From Candidatus Jettenia caeni (lineage in GTDB: Bacteria; Planctomycetota; Brocadiia; Brocadiales; Brocadiaceae): a DNA stretch of 64,000 bases. The stretch spans positions 1,364,401-1,428,400 of the forward strand of contig BAFH01000003.1 in assembly GCA_000296795.1 (NCBI GenBank). Direction: 5' to 3'. Under the pieces are notes generated by a model. It searched no databases. It saw nothing but the letters and a program-made list of their open reading frames with translations, and was not told the DNA's origin. This document shows, in pieces, positions 17,553 to 26,706 of the stretch; position 1 is the first letter of the stretch, and the number at the start of each line of letters is the position of its first letter. The position numbers were made by a program, and so were the translations under genes.

Positions 17553-17755
17553 AATTATATATTAATAATTATAAATATGCAGGGCAAGGTAAAAGGTGGT
17601 TATTTTCAAGGTATTTTCAGATATTCTCACATGTTCTTTTGGCTAGCGTAACGTCTCATGAAAATGTATTAAGTGATGATCTGAATTCATATGCATAGGT
17701 AATAAGAGAATAATATACCAGAGATGTTTAATACCACAAGCTCTCTGTATTTTTA

Positions 17756-17784
17756 TTGACAAAAAAGATTTTATTTGTAATAAT
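17756..17784 (+). promoter_or_regulatory. Sigma-70-type promoter of typA
   Basis: TTGACA at 17756-17761, 16-base spacer, TAATAA at 17778-17783 (or AATAAT with 17). Transcription would begin near 17790, giving a leader of about 140 bases before typA that contains the terminator-like hairpin at 17840. The divergent activase gene begins about 200 bases to the left. Confidence 0.65.
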
Positions 17785-17789
17785 TTAAA

Positions 17790-17931
17790 GCGTTTTATGT
17801 AGCGTAGTTGTAGGCTTAATAATTTACTATGATATTTGTAAAGCCGCTACGATTTTTCGTTGCGGCTTTTTTTATTTATATGCAATTTTACGGATTAGTT
17901 GCATTATTATGTGGTATATTTGAGGAATAAC
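17790..17931 (+). promoter_or_regulatory. typA leader with terminator-like hairpin and possible anti-terminator
   Basis: The stretch 17840-17873 is a full intrinsic terminator: an 11-pair stem with one T-T mismatch (AAAGCCGC.ACG with CGT.GCGGCTTT), loop, then a run of T. It lies between the promoter and the gene. Upstream, GTAGCG at 17799-17804 and GGCTT at 17813-17817 are complementary to CGCTAC and AAGCC in the left arm, so an alternative fold could stop the terminator forming. It may be an attenuator of typA or the end of a separate RNA of about 85 bases. No known riboswitch pattern was recognised. Confidence 0.5.
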
Positions 17932-19794
17932 ATGACACAGTTAGTAAGAGATGATATACGTAATGTGGCAATTATTGCCCACGTTGACCATGGTAAGACC
18001 ACCCTTGTTGATCAATTGCTTAAACAGAGCGGCACATTCCGGGCCAATCAGCAGATACAGAATGTAGAGAGAATCATGGATTCCAATGATCTCGAACGTG
18101 AGCGGGGTATTACCATTTTAGCAAAGAATACTGCTATTAATTATAAAGGGGTAAAGATTAATATTATTGATACCCCCGGACATGCTGATTTCGGCGGAGA
18201 AGTGGAGCGTGTTCTTAAGATGGCTGACGGTGTCTTATTGCTGGTAGATGCAGCTGAAGGAACTATGCCTCAGACAAGATTTGTACTTCGTAAAGCACTG
18301 AGTTATAATTTAAGGCCTCTTGTGGTGATCAATAAGATTGATAGACCCGATGCCCGTTGTGTAGAAGTGTTGAATGAGGTCTTTGATCTCTTTGTCGAGC
18401 TGAATGCAACTGATGAACAGTTGGATTTTATGGTGCTTTATGCTAGCGGACGTGAAGGTTTTGCAAAATTATCTCTGGAAGAAGCTAATAAGGATATTAC
18501 CCCGTTACTTGATGCTATTTTACACTATGTTCCCAAGCCCAATGGTGACCCTAACGGATCGCTGCAAATGCAAATAACCTCATTAGATTATAATGATTAT
18601 GTTGGTCGAATTGGTATTGGTAGAATATTCATGGGTAGTATTAATGCAGGTCAGCAAGTTACGAGAATTGATAAAGATGGTAAACAAACAGTGCATAAAG
18701 TGGTAGAACTATTTACCTTTACAGGGCTAGGAAGACAAACTACAAAATCGGCTAGCGCTGGCGATATCGTTGCTATAACCGGGATTGAGAATATTGACAT
18801 TAGTGATACGATTGCATCTCTTGAGAACCCGCAAGCAATGCCAAAAATTAGTATCGATGAACCAACGCTCTCCATGATATTTTCTGTCAATAATTCTCCT
18901 TTTAGTGGTCGGGATGGCAAATATGTGACCAGCCGAAACTTGAGAGAGAGGCTTTATAGAGAACTTCGTTCGAATGTAGCTCTTAAAGTGGAAGATACGG
19001 AGACACCAGACGCATTCCGGATTTCAGGGCGCGGGCTTTTGCATCTATCTGTATTGATTGAAAATATGCGGCGGGAAGGTTATGAAATGCAGGTTTCAAA
19101 GCCTAAGGTAATTTTTAAGGAACTAAAAGGGGAAAAGGCGGAACCTATAGAATATGTTGTTATCGATGTGCCGAAAGAATATGAAGGACAAGTTATCTCC
19201 TTATTAGGTGCCCGGAAGGGAGAGATGCTTAGTATGGATACCGATAAGGATATAACCCATTTTGAATTTAAGGTACCATCCCGTGGTTTAATTGGCCTGA
19301 GAAACCGCATCTTAAGTTCTACCCGTGGTGAAGCTGTAATGTACCATAATTTTTATGATTACGAGCCTTATAAGGGCGATATTGCTCATCGGATACAAGG
19401 TGTGTTAATTTCTATGGCGACAGGTGAGGCAACTACTTATGCTCTAGATGGATTGTTGGATAGGGGTATAATGTTCGTAAAGCCAAGCGATCAAGTGTAC
19501 GAAGGGATGATTGTAGGTGAACATTGTGAGCAGAACGATATTACCGTGAATGTCATCAGGGCAAAAAAGGCTACTAATATCCGGTGTGCTACTGCAGAAA
19601 AAGGTATTAAACTTCCTCCACCCAGAGAATTCTCGTTGGAAATGGCTTTAGAATATATCGAGGATGATGAGCTAGTAGAGATTACTCCAAAAACCTTTCG
19701 ATTAAGGAAAAAGCTTCTTACTGAAAACGAGCGTAGGGTTGTTCGCAGACAGCAAACCCTGGAACCTGTGGAGACTTCTCCGGAGAAGGCATAA
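17932..19794 (+). CDS. typA: Ribosome-associated GTPase TypA/BipA
   Basis: 620 residues from the ATG at 17932, which has TGAGGAATAAC before it; an upstream ATG at 17899 would add 11 unconserved residues. GTPase motifs: [10 protein letters not shown] (P-loop), ERGITI (switch I), [11 protein letters not shown] (G3) and NKIDRPDAR (G4). EF-G-like domains III and V follow, then the BipA-specific C-terminal domain ([40 protein letters not shown]). The protein acts in 50S assembly and stress or cold adaptation. Confidence 0.97.
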   Translation: MTQLVRDDIRNVAIIAHVDHGKTTLVDQLLKQSGTFRANQQIQNVERIMDSNDLERERGITILAKNTAINYKGVKINIIDTPGHADFGGEVERVLKMADGVLLLVDAAEGTMPQTRFVLRKALSYNLRPLVVINKIDRPDARCVEVLNEVFDLFVELNATDEQLDFMVLYASGREGFAKLSLEEANKDITPLLDAILHYVPKPNGDPNGSLQMQITSLDYNDYVGRIGIGRIFMGSINAGQQVTRIDKDGKQTVHKVVELFTFTGLGRQTTKSASAGDIVAITGIENIDISDTIASLENPQAMPKISIDEPTLSMIFSVNNSPFSGRDGKYVTSRNLRERLYRELRSNVALKVEDTETPDAFRISGRGLLHLSVLIENMRREGYEMQVSKPKVIFKELKGEKAEPIEYVVIDVPKEYEGQVISLLGARKGEMLSMDTDKDITHFEFKVPSRGLIGLRNRILSSTRGEAVMYHNFYDYEPYKGDIAHRIQGVLISMATGEATTYALDGLLDRGIMFVKPSDQVYEGMIVGEHCEQNDITVNVIRAKKATNIRCATAEKGIKLPPPREFSLEMALEYIEDDELVEITPKTFRLRKKLLTENERRVVRRQQTLEPVETSPEKA

Positions 19795-19814
19795 AGAATG
19801 TTATTTCAGGCAAT

Positions 19815-19844
19815 AAAAAAGCAGGCACTAAAGCCTGCTTTTTT
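19815..19844. terminator. Bidirectional terminator between typA and hup
   Basis: A perfect inverted repeat, AAAAAAGCAGGC and GCCTGCTTTTTT, with a six-base loop. The A-run on one side and T-run on the other let it stop both typA (plus) and hup (minus). Confidence 0.9.
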
Positions 19845-19870
19845 GTTTATATATTTTAATAGCGAATCGA

Positions 19871-20146
19871 TTACTTATTTACGATATTTTTAAAATCCTG
19901 TCCGGGAGTAAATTTTATCGCTTTGCTTGCTTTGATATTAATTGTAGCGCCTGTTTGTGGGTTACGGCCTTTTCGTGCTTTTCTTGCTTTTATCGTGAAA
20001 CTACCAAATCCAATCAGTCTGACTTCTTTATTTTTTTTAACACCAGTTTTTATACCATTTAAAACAGCATTTACTGCCTTTTCCCCGTTAGCCTTTGACA
20101 TCTCACATTCCTTCGCCACCATTTCAACTAACTCCTGCTTATTCAT
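19871..20146 (-). CDS. hup: HU family DNA-binding protein
   Basis: 91 residues from the ATG at 20146, which has a perfect AAAGGAGG eight bases upstream; an earlier in-frame ATG lies inside that site and is not used. The HU fold is clear: NKQELVEMVAKECEMSKANGEKAVNAVLNGI helices, VRLIGFGSFTIKARKARKGRNPQTGATINIKASKAIKFTPG arm and saddle. It compacts and bends DNA as a homo- or heterodimer. Convergent with typA, sharing the terminator. Confidence 0.95.
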   Translation of the reverse strand: MNKQELVEMVAKECEMSKANGEKAVNAVLNGIKTGVKKNKEVRLIGFGSFTIKARKARKGRNPQTGATINIKASKAIKFTPGQDFKNIVNK

Positions 20147-20361
20147 CCAATAACCTCCTTTCAAAAATAGTTTATATAAGGTACGCTAAGTTTGGGGGTA
20201 GAATACATTAAATGAGCTTCTGAATCAAGTATTTTCTGGATTATTTTGAAAATAATGTTTTTATAAAATAAGAATGTTTATTGATGCATGCGCTAAATGT
20301 CTCATTTTGGAAATGCAACTACGGAACAAAAATTGTCCCAGCTGGTGTAGTCTTTTCCATC

Positions 20362-21081
20362 TTAACTGTATAATACAGATCTGTTAAATTCTTTTTCTAA
20401 TACTCTTCCAACAATGATAAGTGCTGTCTTTTTTATAGATTCCTGCTTAACCCTTTCAGCAATATCCGATAATTTTGAACGGATAATTTTTTGATCAGGC
20501 CAGGTCGCTTTATAAACGACAGCAACCGGACAATCATTGCTATAATGGGACGACAATATCTTTACGATTTCTTCAATTTTATCAATACTCAAAAAAATAC
20601 AGAGCGTAGGAGTTGCGGCTGCTAAGGCACTCAAGTGCTCTTTTTCAGGAATAGGGGTTTTTCCCTCCATACGAGTAATTACAATGGTTTGTGTAATGCC
20701 TGGGAGGGTTAATTCCTGCCTTAAAACTGCGGCAGCAGCAATAAAGGAGCTGACTCCCGGAATAACCTCATACGGAATTCCTAGCTCATCCAGTGCATGC
20801 ATTTGTTCCTGTATTGCACCATAAATCGACGGGTCTCCTGAATGTATCCTTACGACATCCGTATTTTGTTCCATTGCTTCTTTATAGAGAACCACCATAT
20901 CCTCCAAGCTCATACATGAAGAATCATATATCTTTGCATGCATCGGAAGATGTTTCAGTAATTCTGCATTTACGAGAGAGCCTGCGTAAATACAGTAGCC
21001 TGCATGTTGAATAGCCTTGAGTCCCTTAATTGTGAGCAATTCAGGGTCACCTGGCCCTGCCCCTATAAAAAATACTTTCAT
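20362..21081 (-). CDS. cbiF: Precorrin-4 / cobalt-precorrin-4 C11-methyltransferase
   Basis: 239 residues. SAM-dependent tetrapyrrole methyltransferase fold: KVFFIGAGPGDPELLTIKG (residues 2-20), YAGSLVNAELL, VVRIHSGDPSIYGAIQEQ (the substrate loop), VIPGVSSFIAAAA and ITQTIVITRMEGKTP. The YAGSLV and RIHSGDPS motifs distinguish CbiF/CobM from CobA-type enzymes. It adds the C11 methyl in corrin synthesis; other cob genes lie at 25.9, 26.7 and 36.7 kb. In-frame methionines lie further upstream; the start chosen gives the family N-terminus. Confidence 0.92.
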   Translation of the reverse strand: MKVFFIGAGPGDPELLTIKGLKAIQHAGYCIYAGSLVNAELLKHLPMHAKIYDSSCMSLEDMVVLYKEAMEQNTDVVRIHSGDPSIYGAIQEQMHALDELGIPYEVIPGVSSFIAAAAVLRQELTLPGITQTIVITRMEGKTPIPEKEHLSALAAATPTLCIFLSIDKIEEIVKILSSHYSNDCPVAVVYKATWPDQKIIRSKLSDIAERVKQESIKKTALIIVGRVLEKEFNRSVLYS

Positions 21082-21088
21082 AGATGTT

Positions 21089-21454
21089 TTAGTTTCCATC
21101 TTTCCAATGAATGGCATTGATGATAACTTTTTTTGATTCCTCTCCTACAATTTTAAATTGGCTCTCCTTTACCAGATAGGTAGAGGCCTCTTTACTGCTT
21201 GTTCGTACAGTCACTATCCAGAATCCTCCCTCTTTACCTACCGATTCAATCCTTCCTTTCTTCACACTTACACTGATATTTAACATAGATTCCTGTTCGC
21301 TATCTGATATTTGCCGGACACTTTCTACAACAAATATGTTCGGTAGACCAGTTTTTAACCTGATCTCAGGGGATTCGTAATCATAAAATTGCCCAAATAC
21401 CGGAGAAGATATACTGCATAATACAAAAATATATAGAAATATTTTATTCTTCAT
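21089..21454 (-). CDS. Small exported protein, function unknown
   Basis: 121 residues, not recognised. A typical signal peptide is present (MKNKIFLYIFVLCSISSPVFGQ, cleavage likely after VFG), so the mature part of about 100 residues is periplasmic or cell-surface. The rest is rich in beta-strand pattern (MLNISVSVKKGRIESVGKEG, WIVTVRTSS) with no cysteine pair or metal motif. It stands directly upstream of cbiF on the same strand and may be co-transcribed, but a role in cobalamin synthesis is not implied. Confidence 0.6.
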   Translation of the reverse strand: MKNKIFLYIFVLCSISSPVFGQFYDYESPEIRLKTGLPNIFVVESVRQISDSEQESMLNISVSVKKGRIESVGKEGGFWIVTVRTSSKEASTYLVKESQFKIVGEESKKVIINAIHWKDGN

Positions 21455-21842
21455 GTGGTTATCCTCTTCATGTAAAAGTAATAAAATGGGTAAGTGTTCA
21501 TTATTCTCTTTATATTATTTAAGGTATAAATAAGAGTTTTCGTGAGAATCAAGTTTTTCGTTTGTTCAAAAGTTTATCATTAACCACGAAATTCTTTTCG
21601 TAATTTGATAGGTGAATTCAAAGTTCACAGGTCGTTATTCTACACAGAGAACAGACAGGTAGCAATTAATTTTTTGACTTACCTAGTATTTGAGAAAAAT
21701 TTCAGTTTTTTTAGAGAGCAATCCAATAATGGATTTTTAAAACAGGTATATTATGTTGACACATAACGAATTGTTATTTATAGTACGTAATCGTTATTTT
21801 ACCCTATTCTCCTATGAGTTTGATCCTGATACTTTCTGTAAA
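21455..21842 (+). promoter_or_regulatory. kdsA upstream region with strong promoter
   Basis: This 388-base stretch between divergent genes is AT-rich and holds no other gene I recognise. At 21756-21761 TTGACA and at 21779-21784 TATAGT are separated by 17 bases, a near-consensus sigma-70 promoter. Transcription would begin near 21791, about 50 bases before the kdsA start chosen here and after an upstream in-frame ATG at 21753. Confidence 0.7.
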
Positions 21843-22661
21843 ATGATGCATATTAAGAATTTGTCTATAGGGCAAGGCTTGCCCCTGATTTTCATCGCTG
21901 GTCCATGCGTTATAGAAAGCTTTGAGAGTTGTTTGAAATTAGCAGAAGAATTAAAGACCTTTTTTCAAATAAAAAACATGCCTTTTATTTTTAAGGCATC
22001 ATATGATAAGGCAAACCGAACATCCGTTCATTCATACAGGGGACCAGGCCTTAAAGAGGGAATAAGGATTCTTGCTGATATTAAAAAGCGATTGGATGTA
22101 TTGATACTTTCTGACGTTCATTGCAAGGAAGATATACCGATCGTATCGGAAACACTGGATATAATACAAATTCCTGCTTTTCTCTGCCGCCAAACCGATT
22201 TAATTCTGGCAGCAGCAAAAACCGGTAAGCCTATTAATATAAAAAAGGGACAATTTTTGGCTCCCTGGGATATGAAGGCCGTTGTTGAAAAAATACGAAG
22301 TACCGGGAACGAACTGATTTTATTAACAGAACGGGGAACTTCCTTTGGTTATAATAATCTTGTGAGCGATATGCGATCGTTGGTTATTATGCGTAAATTA
22401 GGGTATCCTGTGATTTATGATGCCACACATAGTGTTCAATTACCGGGGGGGAGGGGAAATACTTCCGGAGGTGAAAGGGACATGATTATACCCCTTGCCA
22501 GGGCTGCTGTGGCGACAGGATGTGATGGATTGTTCCTGGAAGTACATGACAATCCTGAGAAAGCACTGTCTGACGCCTCAACCGTGCTGCCGATAAAAGA
22601 CATTCCTCATCTCATTGAGCAGTTATCTGATATCCATAACATTATTAAGCCCAAGGCTTAA
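21843..22661 (+). CDS. kdsA: 3-deoxy-8-phosphooctulonate synthase (KDO-8-P synthase)
   Basis: About 272 residues. It joins phosphoenolpyruvate and arabinose-5-phosphate in KDO synthesis for lipopolysaccharide, so the cell should have a Gram-negative type outer membrane. Seen: FIAGPCVIES (near residue 20), FKASYDKANRTSVHSYRGPGL, SDVHCKEDI, IPAFLCRQTDLILAAA, NIKKGQFLAPWDM, ATHSVQLPGG and LFLEVHDNPEKALSDA. The promoter at 21756-21784 lies after an upstream in-frame ATG (21753), which rules that start out; 21843 or 21846 fits the family. Confidence 0.93.
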   Translation: MMHIKNLSIGQGLPLIFIAGPCVIESFESCLKLAEELKTFFQIKNMPFIFKASYDKANRTSVHSYRGPGLKEGIRILADIKKRLDVLILSDVHCKEDIPIVSETLDIIQIPAFLCRQTDLILAAAKTGKPINIKKGQFLAPWDMKAVVEKIRSTGNELILLTERGTSFGYNNLVSDMRSLVIMRKLGYPVIYDATHSVQLPGGRGNTSGGERDMIIPLARAAVATGCDGLFLEVHDNPEKALSDASTVLPIKDIPHLIEQLSDIHNIIKPKA

Positions 22662-22747
22662 AGGAGAGACATCTTAAGACAGAATAACTATTGTAAATAA
22701 AAAAAATTTCCGTATAATACATATTTTATATTACATACATTATCTTA

Positions 22748-22820
22748 GCCCGCGTAGCTCAATTGGCGGAGCACGTCATTCGTAATGATGAGGTTGTCGG
22801 TTCGACTCCGATCGCGGGCT
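22748..22820 (+). tRNA. tRNA-Thr (anticodon CGT)
   Basis: A complete cloverleaf: acceptor GCCCGCG pairs with CGCGGGC, D arm GCTC/GAGC, anticodon stem CGTCA/TGATG with loop TTCGTAA (anticodon CGT, reads ACG), variable loop AGGTT, and T arm GTCGG/CCGAT with TTCGACT loop. CCA is not encoded, so it must be added after transcription. It stands alone between kdsA and the phosphodiesterase gene. Confidence 0.93.
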
Positions 22821-23020
22821 TTATGAATTATTGGATAAAGTCAGAGGTTGATCCCTCCCGATCATTACCAGGCATATCAGATAGCATACTATAAACAGCA
22901 CATTTCTCTGATTAACGGCTATACCTGATTAACTATCTGTCTTCCTTAAAAATACCTAAAATTTGCTTTGTATCTGATAGCAAACGATAAAAGGACGGAA
23001 ATCGTAGTTCAATAAATTGT

Positions 23021-24409
23021 ATGATGATTCATGAAAAGAGAGTATTTGTCTTAGGTTTAGATTCAATGCCGCCTGAACTTTTTTTTGATCGGTGGTTAAA
23101 TCAATTACCTCATATAAAACAACTTGTTTCTCATAGTATCTATGGCGAGATGAAAAGCACTATTCCTGCAATTACCTGTCCGGCATGGATGTCTATGATG
23201 ACAAGCGCTAACCCTGGCAGGTTAGGTTTGTATGGGTTCAGAAACCGGTCGAATTATGATTATAATGGTTTATCCTTTGCCAATTCAAGGTCTGTTCATA
23301 TCGATACCGTATGGAGTATTTTATCGAAATTAGGAAAAAAGGTTGTAGTAATTGGCGTTCCCATGACCTATCCCCCTCAACCTGTCAATGGATGTATGGT
23401 TACCTGTTTTATGACGCCAGATACGACATGCGAGTACACCTATCCGCCTAACTTAAAATTTGAGGTAGAAGACATCTCACATGGTTATATTCTCGATGTA
23501 GAAGAATTTCGGAGCGATGATAAAGAATCGATCTTAAAGACAATTTATGATATGACGGAGAAACGATTCAGGCTAACCCGCCATTTTATCCGTTCAAAGG
23601 AATGGGACTTCTTTATGATGGTAGAAATGGGTCCCGATAGAATACATCATGCTTTCTGGAAGTATTTTGATGAGGATCACCCCAAATATATACCAGGTTC
23701 AAAATATCAGGATGTCGTTTTGAATTACTATAAGTATCTCGATAAAGAGATTGGCGGTATCTTGGATATTTTACGTGAAGATACTATGGTTCTCATTGTA
23801 TCTGATCATGGAGCCAAGAGGATGATCGGGGGAATTTGTATTAATGAATGGCTTATCCAAAACGGATATTTGAAATTGATACAATACCCCAGAGAATCTA
23901 CGTCGTTTAATAAGGCTATTGTCGATTGGGAGAATACAACGGTCTGGGGTGAAGGCGGTTACTATGGACGATTATTTATGAATGTGAAGGGTCGAGAGCC
24001 TAAAGGGGTTATTGCAAGGCAGCACTATGAGCATTTTCGGAATGAGCTGATAAAAAAGCTGAAAGATCTCAGAGATGAAAACGGCCGGAATATTAATACA
24101 CAAGTATATAAGCCTGAGGAAATTTACTCACAATGTAATGGTATACCACCGGATTTGATTGTGTATTACGGTGACCTCTCCTGGCGGTCTATTGGTAATG
24201 TTGGAAACAGGACGATATGGGCTAGTGAAAACGATACAGGTCCGGATGATGCAAATCATTCCCAATATGGTATCTTTGTTATGAAGAGCGATAAAAATTA
24301 TTACGGAATACGACGTAAAGGTGTTACACTTTATGATATAGCTCCTACCATACTAAGCTATATGAATATTAAAATACCGGAGGATATGGAAGGTAAGGTA
24401 ATTCAGTAA
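23021..24409 (+). CDS. Alkaline-phosphatase-superfamily phosphodiesterase/nucleotide pyrophosphatase
   Basis: 462 residues. RVFVLGLDSMPPELF at the N-terminus supplies the first metal Asp; STIPAITCPAWMSMMTSANPG (about residues 46-66) holds the likely Thr nucleophile; MGPDRIHHAFW, VSDHGAKRM (about 264-272) and DANHSQYGIFV (about 412-422) give the remaining metal Asp/His set. No signal peptide, so cytoplasmic. The family (COG3379-like) is often found beside APS kinase genes, as here, and its substrate is not established. Two start ATGs are adjacent. Confidence 0.8.
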   Translation: MMIHEKRVFVLGLDSMPPELFFDRWLNQLPHIKQLVSHSIYGEMKSTIPAITCPAWMSMMTSANPGRLGLYGFRNRSNYDYNGLSFANSRSVHIDTVWSILSKLGKKVVVIGVPMTYPPQPVNGCMVTCFMTPDTTCEYTYPPNLKFEVEDISHGYILDVEEFRSDDKESILKTIYDMTEKRFRLTRHFIRSKEWDFFMMVEMGPDRIHHAFWKYFDEDHPKYIPGSKYQDVVLNYYKYLDKEIGGILDILREDTMVLIVSDHGAKRMIGGICINEWLIQNGYLKLIQYPRESTSFNKAIVDWENTTVWGEGGYYGRLFMNVKGREPKGVIARQHYEHFRNELIKKLKDLRDENGRNINTQVYKPEEIYSQCNGIPPDLIVYYGDLSWRSIGNVGNRTIWASENDTGPDDANHSQYGIFVMKSDKNYYGIRRKGVTLYDIAPTILSYMNIKIPEDMEGKVIQ

Positions 24410-24518
24410 GCCCGGAGGGCTGCCGGTTTAGATATGCGAAAGGATAACATGAGAATGTAGATTGGGAAATACAAAATGATGGGAAGGAATTTGCAGTTTT
24501 CAAAGAAGGAGGGAAAAG

Positions 24519-25121
24519 ATGAATAAAGGTTTTACCGTTTGGTTTACCGGATTATCAGGGGCAGGAAAGTCAACAATCTCTCATCTTCTGAAAGAAAAAC
24601 TGAAAGAATTTGGCAGAGATGTGGAACTACTCGATGGTGATGTGGTGAGAACAAATCTTTGTCAGGATTTGGGTTTTAGTGGGCAGGACAGCGATATTAC
24701 TATCCAACGTATCGCATTTATCTGCAAATTATTAACGAGAAATGGTATTGCCGTTATCTCTGCTGCTATATCTCCTTACCGGGAAGCAAGAGACAAAGCC
24801 CGTAACGAAATTGGCAACTTTATTGAGGTTTACGTGAAATGTCCTTTAGAGGTATGTGTTGAACGAGATGTTAAGGGATTATATAAGAAGGCGTTTAAAG
24901 GTGAGATCCAAAGTTTTACAGGAGTCTCGCATCCGTATGAGGAACCACGAAACCCCGATCTTATACTGGAAACAAATAAGGAAACTGTTGAAGAATCCAT
25001 CAATAAGATAATAAAAAAATTGATAGAGTTGGGATACCTTAATACGAAAGAAGATGTATATTCATCTGAAGAAGAGAGCAAAATAATAAAAAGGCTATCC
25101 GGGCTGGGTTATATTAATTAA
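24519..25121 (+). CDS. cysC: Adenylyl-sulfate kinase (APS kinase)
   Basis: 200 residues. P-loop GLSGAGKST (residues 11-19), DGDVVRTNLCQDLGFS, ISPYREARDKAR and the lid with FIEVYVKCPLEVCVERDVKGLYKKA...FTGVSHPYEEPRNPDL identify CysC, which phosphorylates APS to PAPS. GAAGGAGGG precedes the ATG. No sulfate adenylyltransferase is in the window. The C-terminal tail repeats the pattern IIKKLIELGYLN / IIKRLSGLGYIN, a small internal duplication of about 30 residues. Confidence 0.92.
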   Translation: MNKGFTVWFTGLSGAGKSTISHLLKEKLKEFGRDVELLDGDVVRTNLCQDLGFSGQDSDITIQRIAFICKLLTRNGIAVISAAISPYREARDKARNEIGNFIEVYVKCPLEVCVERDVKGLYKKAFKGEIQSFTGVSHPYEEPRNPDLILETNKETVEESINKIIKKLIELGYLNTKEDVYSSEEESKIIKRLSGLGYIN

Positions 25122-25152
25122 ATGGATGGGAATTTTCTTCTTTCTCAGGAGT

Positions 25153-25755
25153 TTAATTTTTCTTATTTGCATAAGCAGTTTCTATAATACTTTTCGTCTT
25201 CATCGAAAATTTGGTGATGAGTTTATCCAGTTTAGGAATCAAAATAGGGGTTGCCGCTTTTGCTAAAATAGCGAGGAAAGCGTTATCAAATTTTAAATGG
25301 ACGGCCGTTTTTATATCCTCATAAGGGCCTATCTCATCCTTTTGTGTTGTATAATGAACTTCAAGTACAATAGACCCTGAAAAACTGAAAAATGTTGTGG
25401 CATTACCATGTCCCATGTAGATTACTTTCTGCGGTTGTCGCTTCACTAACTGGAACTCTCCCACAACCCGTTTTGAGGGCATGCGTATGCCATACTGGCC
25501 ATCTTCTTTAATCTCAAGTATCAATTCATTTCTCTTAAAATCCCCTCCCTGTTTCGTGAGTTCTTCTACATGTTCCATGAAATATTCAAGGGTCTCTTTA
25601 TCGGTACGTACAGTAAGTGGCTTTTGAATTCTTGTGATCGTACTCCTATCAATAAGATGTTGTACTTTATCTATCGGTAAGGGGTCTGAGTATAGAGGTA
25701 TGAGCCGTGAGCAGCAGAAAATGAAGATAAATAGTGTATAGTAAATAAAATGCAC
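25153..25755 (-). CDS. Exported SRPBCC/START-like protein, function unknown
   Basis: 200 residues with a hydrophobic N-terminus (FIYYTLFIFIFCCSRLIPLYS) that reads as a signal peptide or anchor. The remainder alternates strands with a closing amphipathic helix (DNAFLAILAKAATPILIPKLDKLITKFSMKTKSIIE), a pattern seen in SRPBCC and START-like lipid- or ligand-binding folds; this assignment is from pattern only. It converges with cysC and has no operon partner. Not recognised as a named family. Confidence 0.55.
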   Translation of the reverse strand: MHFIYYTLFIFIFCCSRLIPLYSDPLPIDKVQHLIDRSTITRIQKPLTVRTDKETLEYFMEHVEELTKQGGDFKRNELILEIKEDGQYGIRMPSKRVVGEFQLVKRQPQKVIYMGHGNATTFFSFSGSIVLEVHYTTQKDEIGPYEDIKTAVHLKFDNAFLAILAKAATPILIPKLDKLITKFSMKTKSIIETAYANKKN

Positions 25756-25846
25756 AGGTATTTATAAGAGGATAATTGAAATACAATCAATGTTCATTAA
25801 AAATAAAATTGTATCATAAACTACTGTATGATAAAAGGGATTCTTG

Positions 25847-25875
25847 TTGACAGTTTTTATCAAAATGAATAAGCT
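25847..25875 (+). promoter_or_regulatory. Candidate promoter of cobS-cobU
   Basis: TTGACA at 25847-25852, 17-base spacer, TAAGCT at 25870-25875. The transcript would start only about 10 bases before the cobS ATG. No cobalamin riboswitch element was seen in the 135-base gap. Confidence 0.45.
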
Positions 25876-25890
25876 CTTGAAGAAATAAAA

Positions 25891-26706
25891 ATGAATAATT
25901 TTTTATGGGCGCTTAAATTCCTGACTATTATCCCTATTGACAGAGGAGATAGGATAAAACCGAAGAGCATGGGTTCCGTTGTCTCCTGGTTTCCAACGGT
26001 AGGTTTATGCATCGGTATCTTTTTATCCACAGCCTGCTTACCCTTCTATCTCTTTTTCCCCCCCCGTATTGCTGATGCCTTGATTATTGTTGTTTATATT
26101 GCAATAACCGGGGCATTTCACCTCGATGGATTTGCCGATACCTGTGATGGCATTTGGGGTGGCTGGAATAAAGAAAAACGGTTGGAAATAATGAAAGATA
26201 GCCGTATAGGCAGCTTTGGAGCTATTGGACTGATTTGCCTGCTAGGGTTGAAATATATTAGCCTGGCTAGTATAGCCGAAACCTGTGCAATACATAACTC
26301 GCCTTTTGATGTCTGCACAAGGTATGTTTCCTGTTCCATTCCAACGGTCTTAATGAATACGTGTGCTGCATTGATGGTAATGCCCGTTGTAGGAAGATGG
26401 GTGCAGGTGTGCGCAGCAGGGTTATCCTCATATGCCCGAAGCGAATCGGGTACGGGAAGTTTTATCCTGAATACTACAACAGTAAGGCACATAATCTATA
26501 CATCGTTTTTACCATTATTCTTATTGTGGTTTTTTTACAACCTCAACGGGGTAATGATATTTGCACTAATTATTGCTTTTACTCTTATTTGGATTTGGTA
26601 TATGAAAAAGAAAATTGGCGGGATGACGGGCGATACCTTAGGAGCTACTCATGAGGTCATTGAGCTGGTATTTTTATTGAGTGTTTGTTTACCATGGCTA
26701 AAATAA
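25891..26706 (+). CDS. cobS: Adenosylcobinamide-GDP ribazoletransferase
   Basis: 271 residues, with at least six hydrophobic segments. The catalytic motif HLDGFADTCDGIWGG (near residues 77-91) followed by KRLEIMKDSRIGSFGAIGL is diagnostic of CobS/CobV, which joins alpha-ribazole to adenosylcobinamide-GDP at the inner membrane, the last assembly step of cobalamin. The end overlaps cobU by 13 bases, so the two genes form an operon carrying nucleotide-loop assembly. Confidence 0.93.
   Translation: MNNFLWALKFLTIIPIDRGDRIKPKSMGSVVSWFPTVGLCIGIFLSTACLPFYLFFPPRIADALIIVVYIAITGAFHLDGFADTCDGIWGGWNKEKRLEIMKDSRIGSFGAIGLICLLGLKYISLASIAETCAIHNSPFDVCTRYVSCSIPTVLMNTCAALMVMPVVGRWVQVCAAGLSSYARSESGTGSFILNTTTVRHIIYTSFLPLFLLWFFYNLNGVMIFALIIAFTLIWIWYMKKKIGGMTGDTLGATHEVIELVFLLSVCLPWLK

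Noticed and set aside
17899..17931. Upstream ATG giving an 11-residue extension of TypA
   Set aside because: The extension is not conserved in the family and the ATG at 17932 has the better ribosome site.
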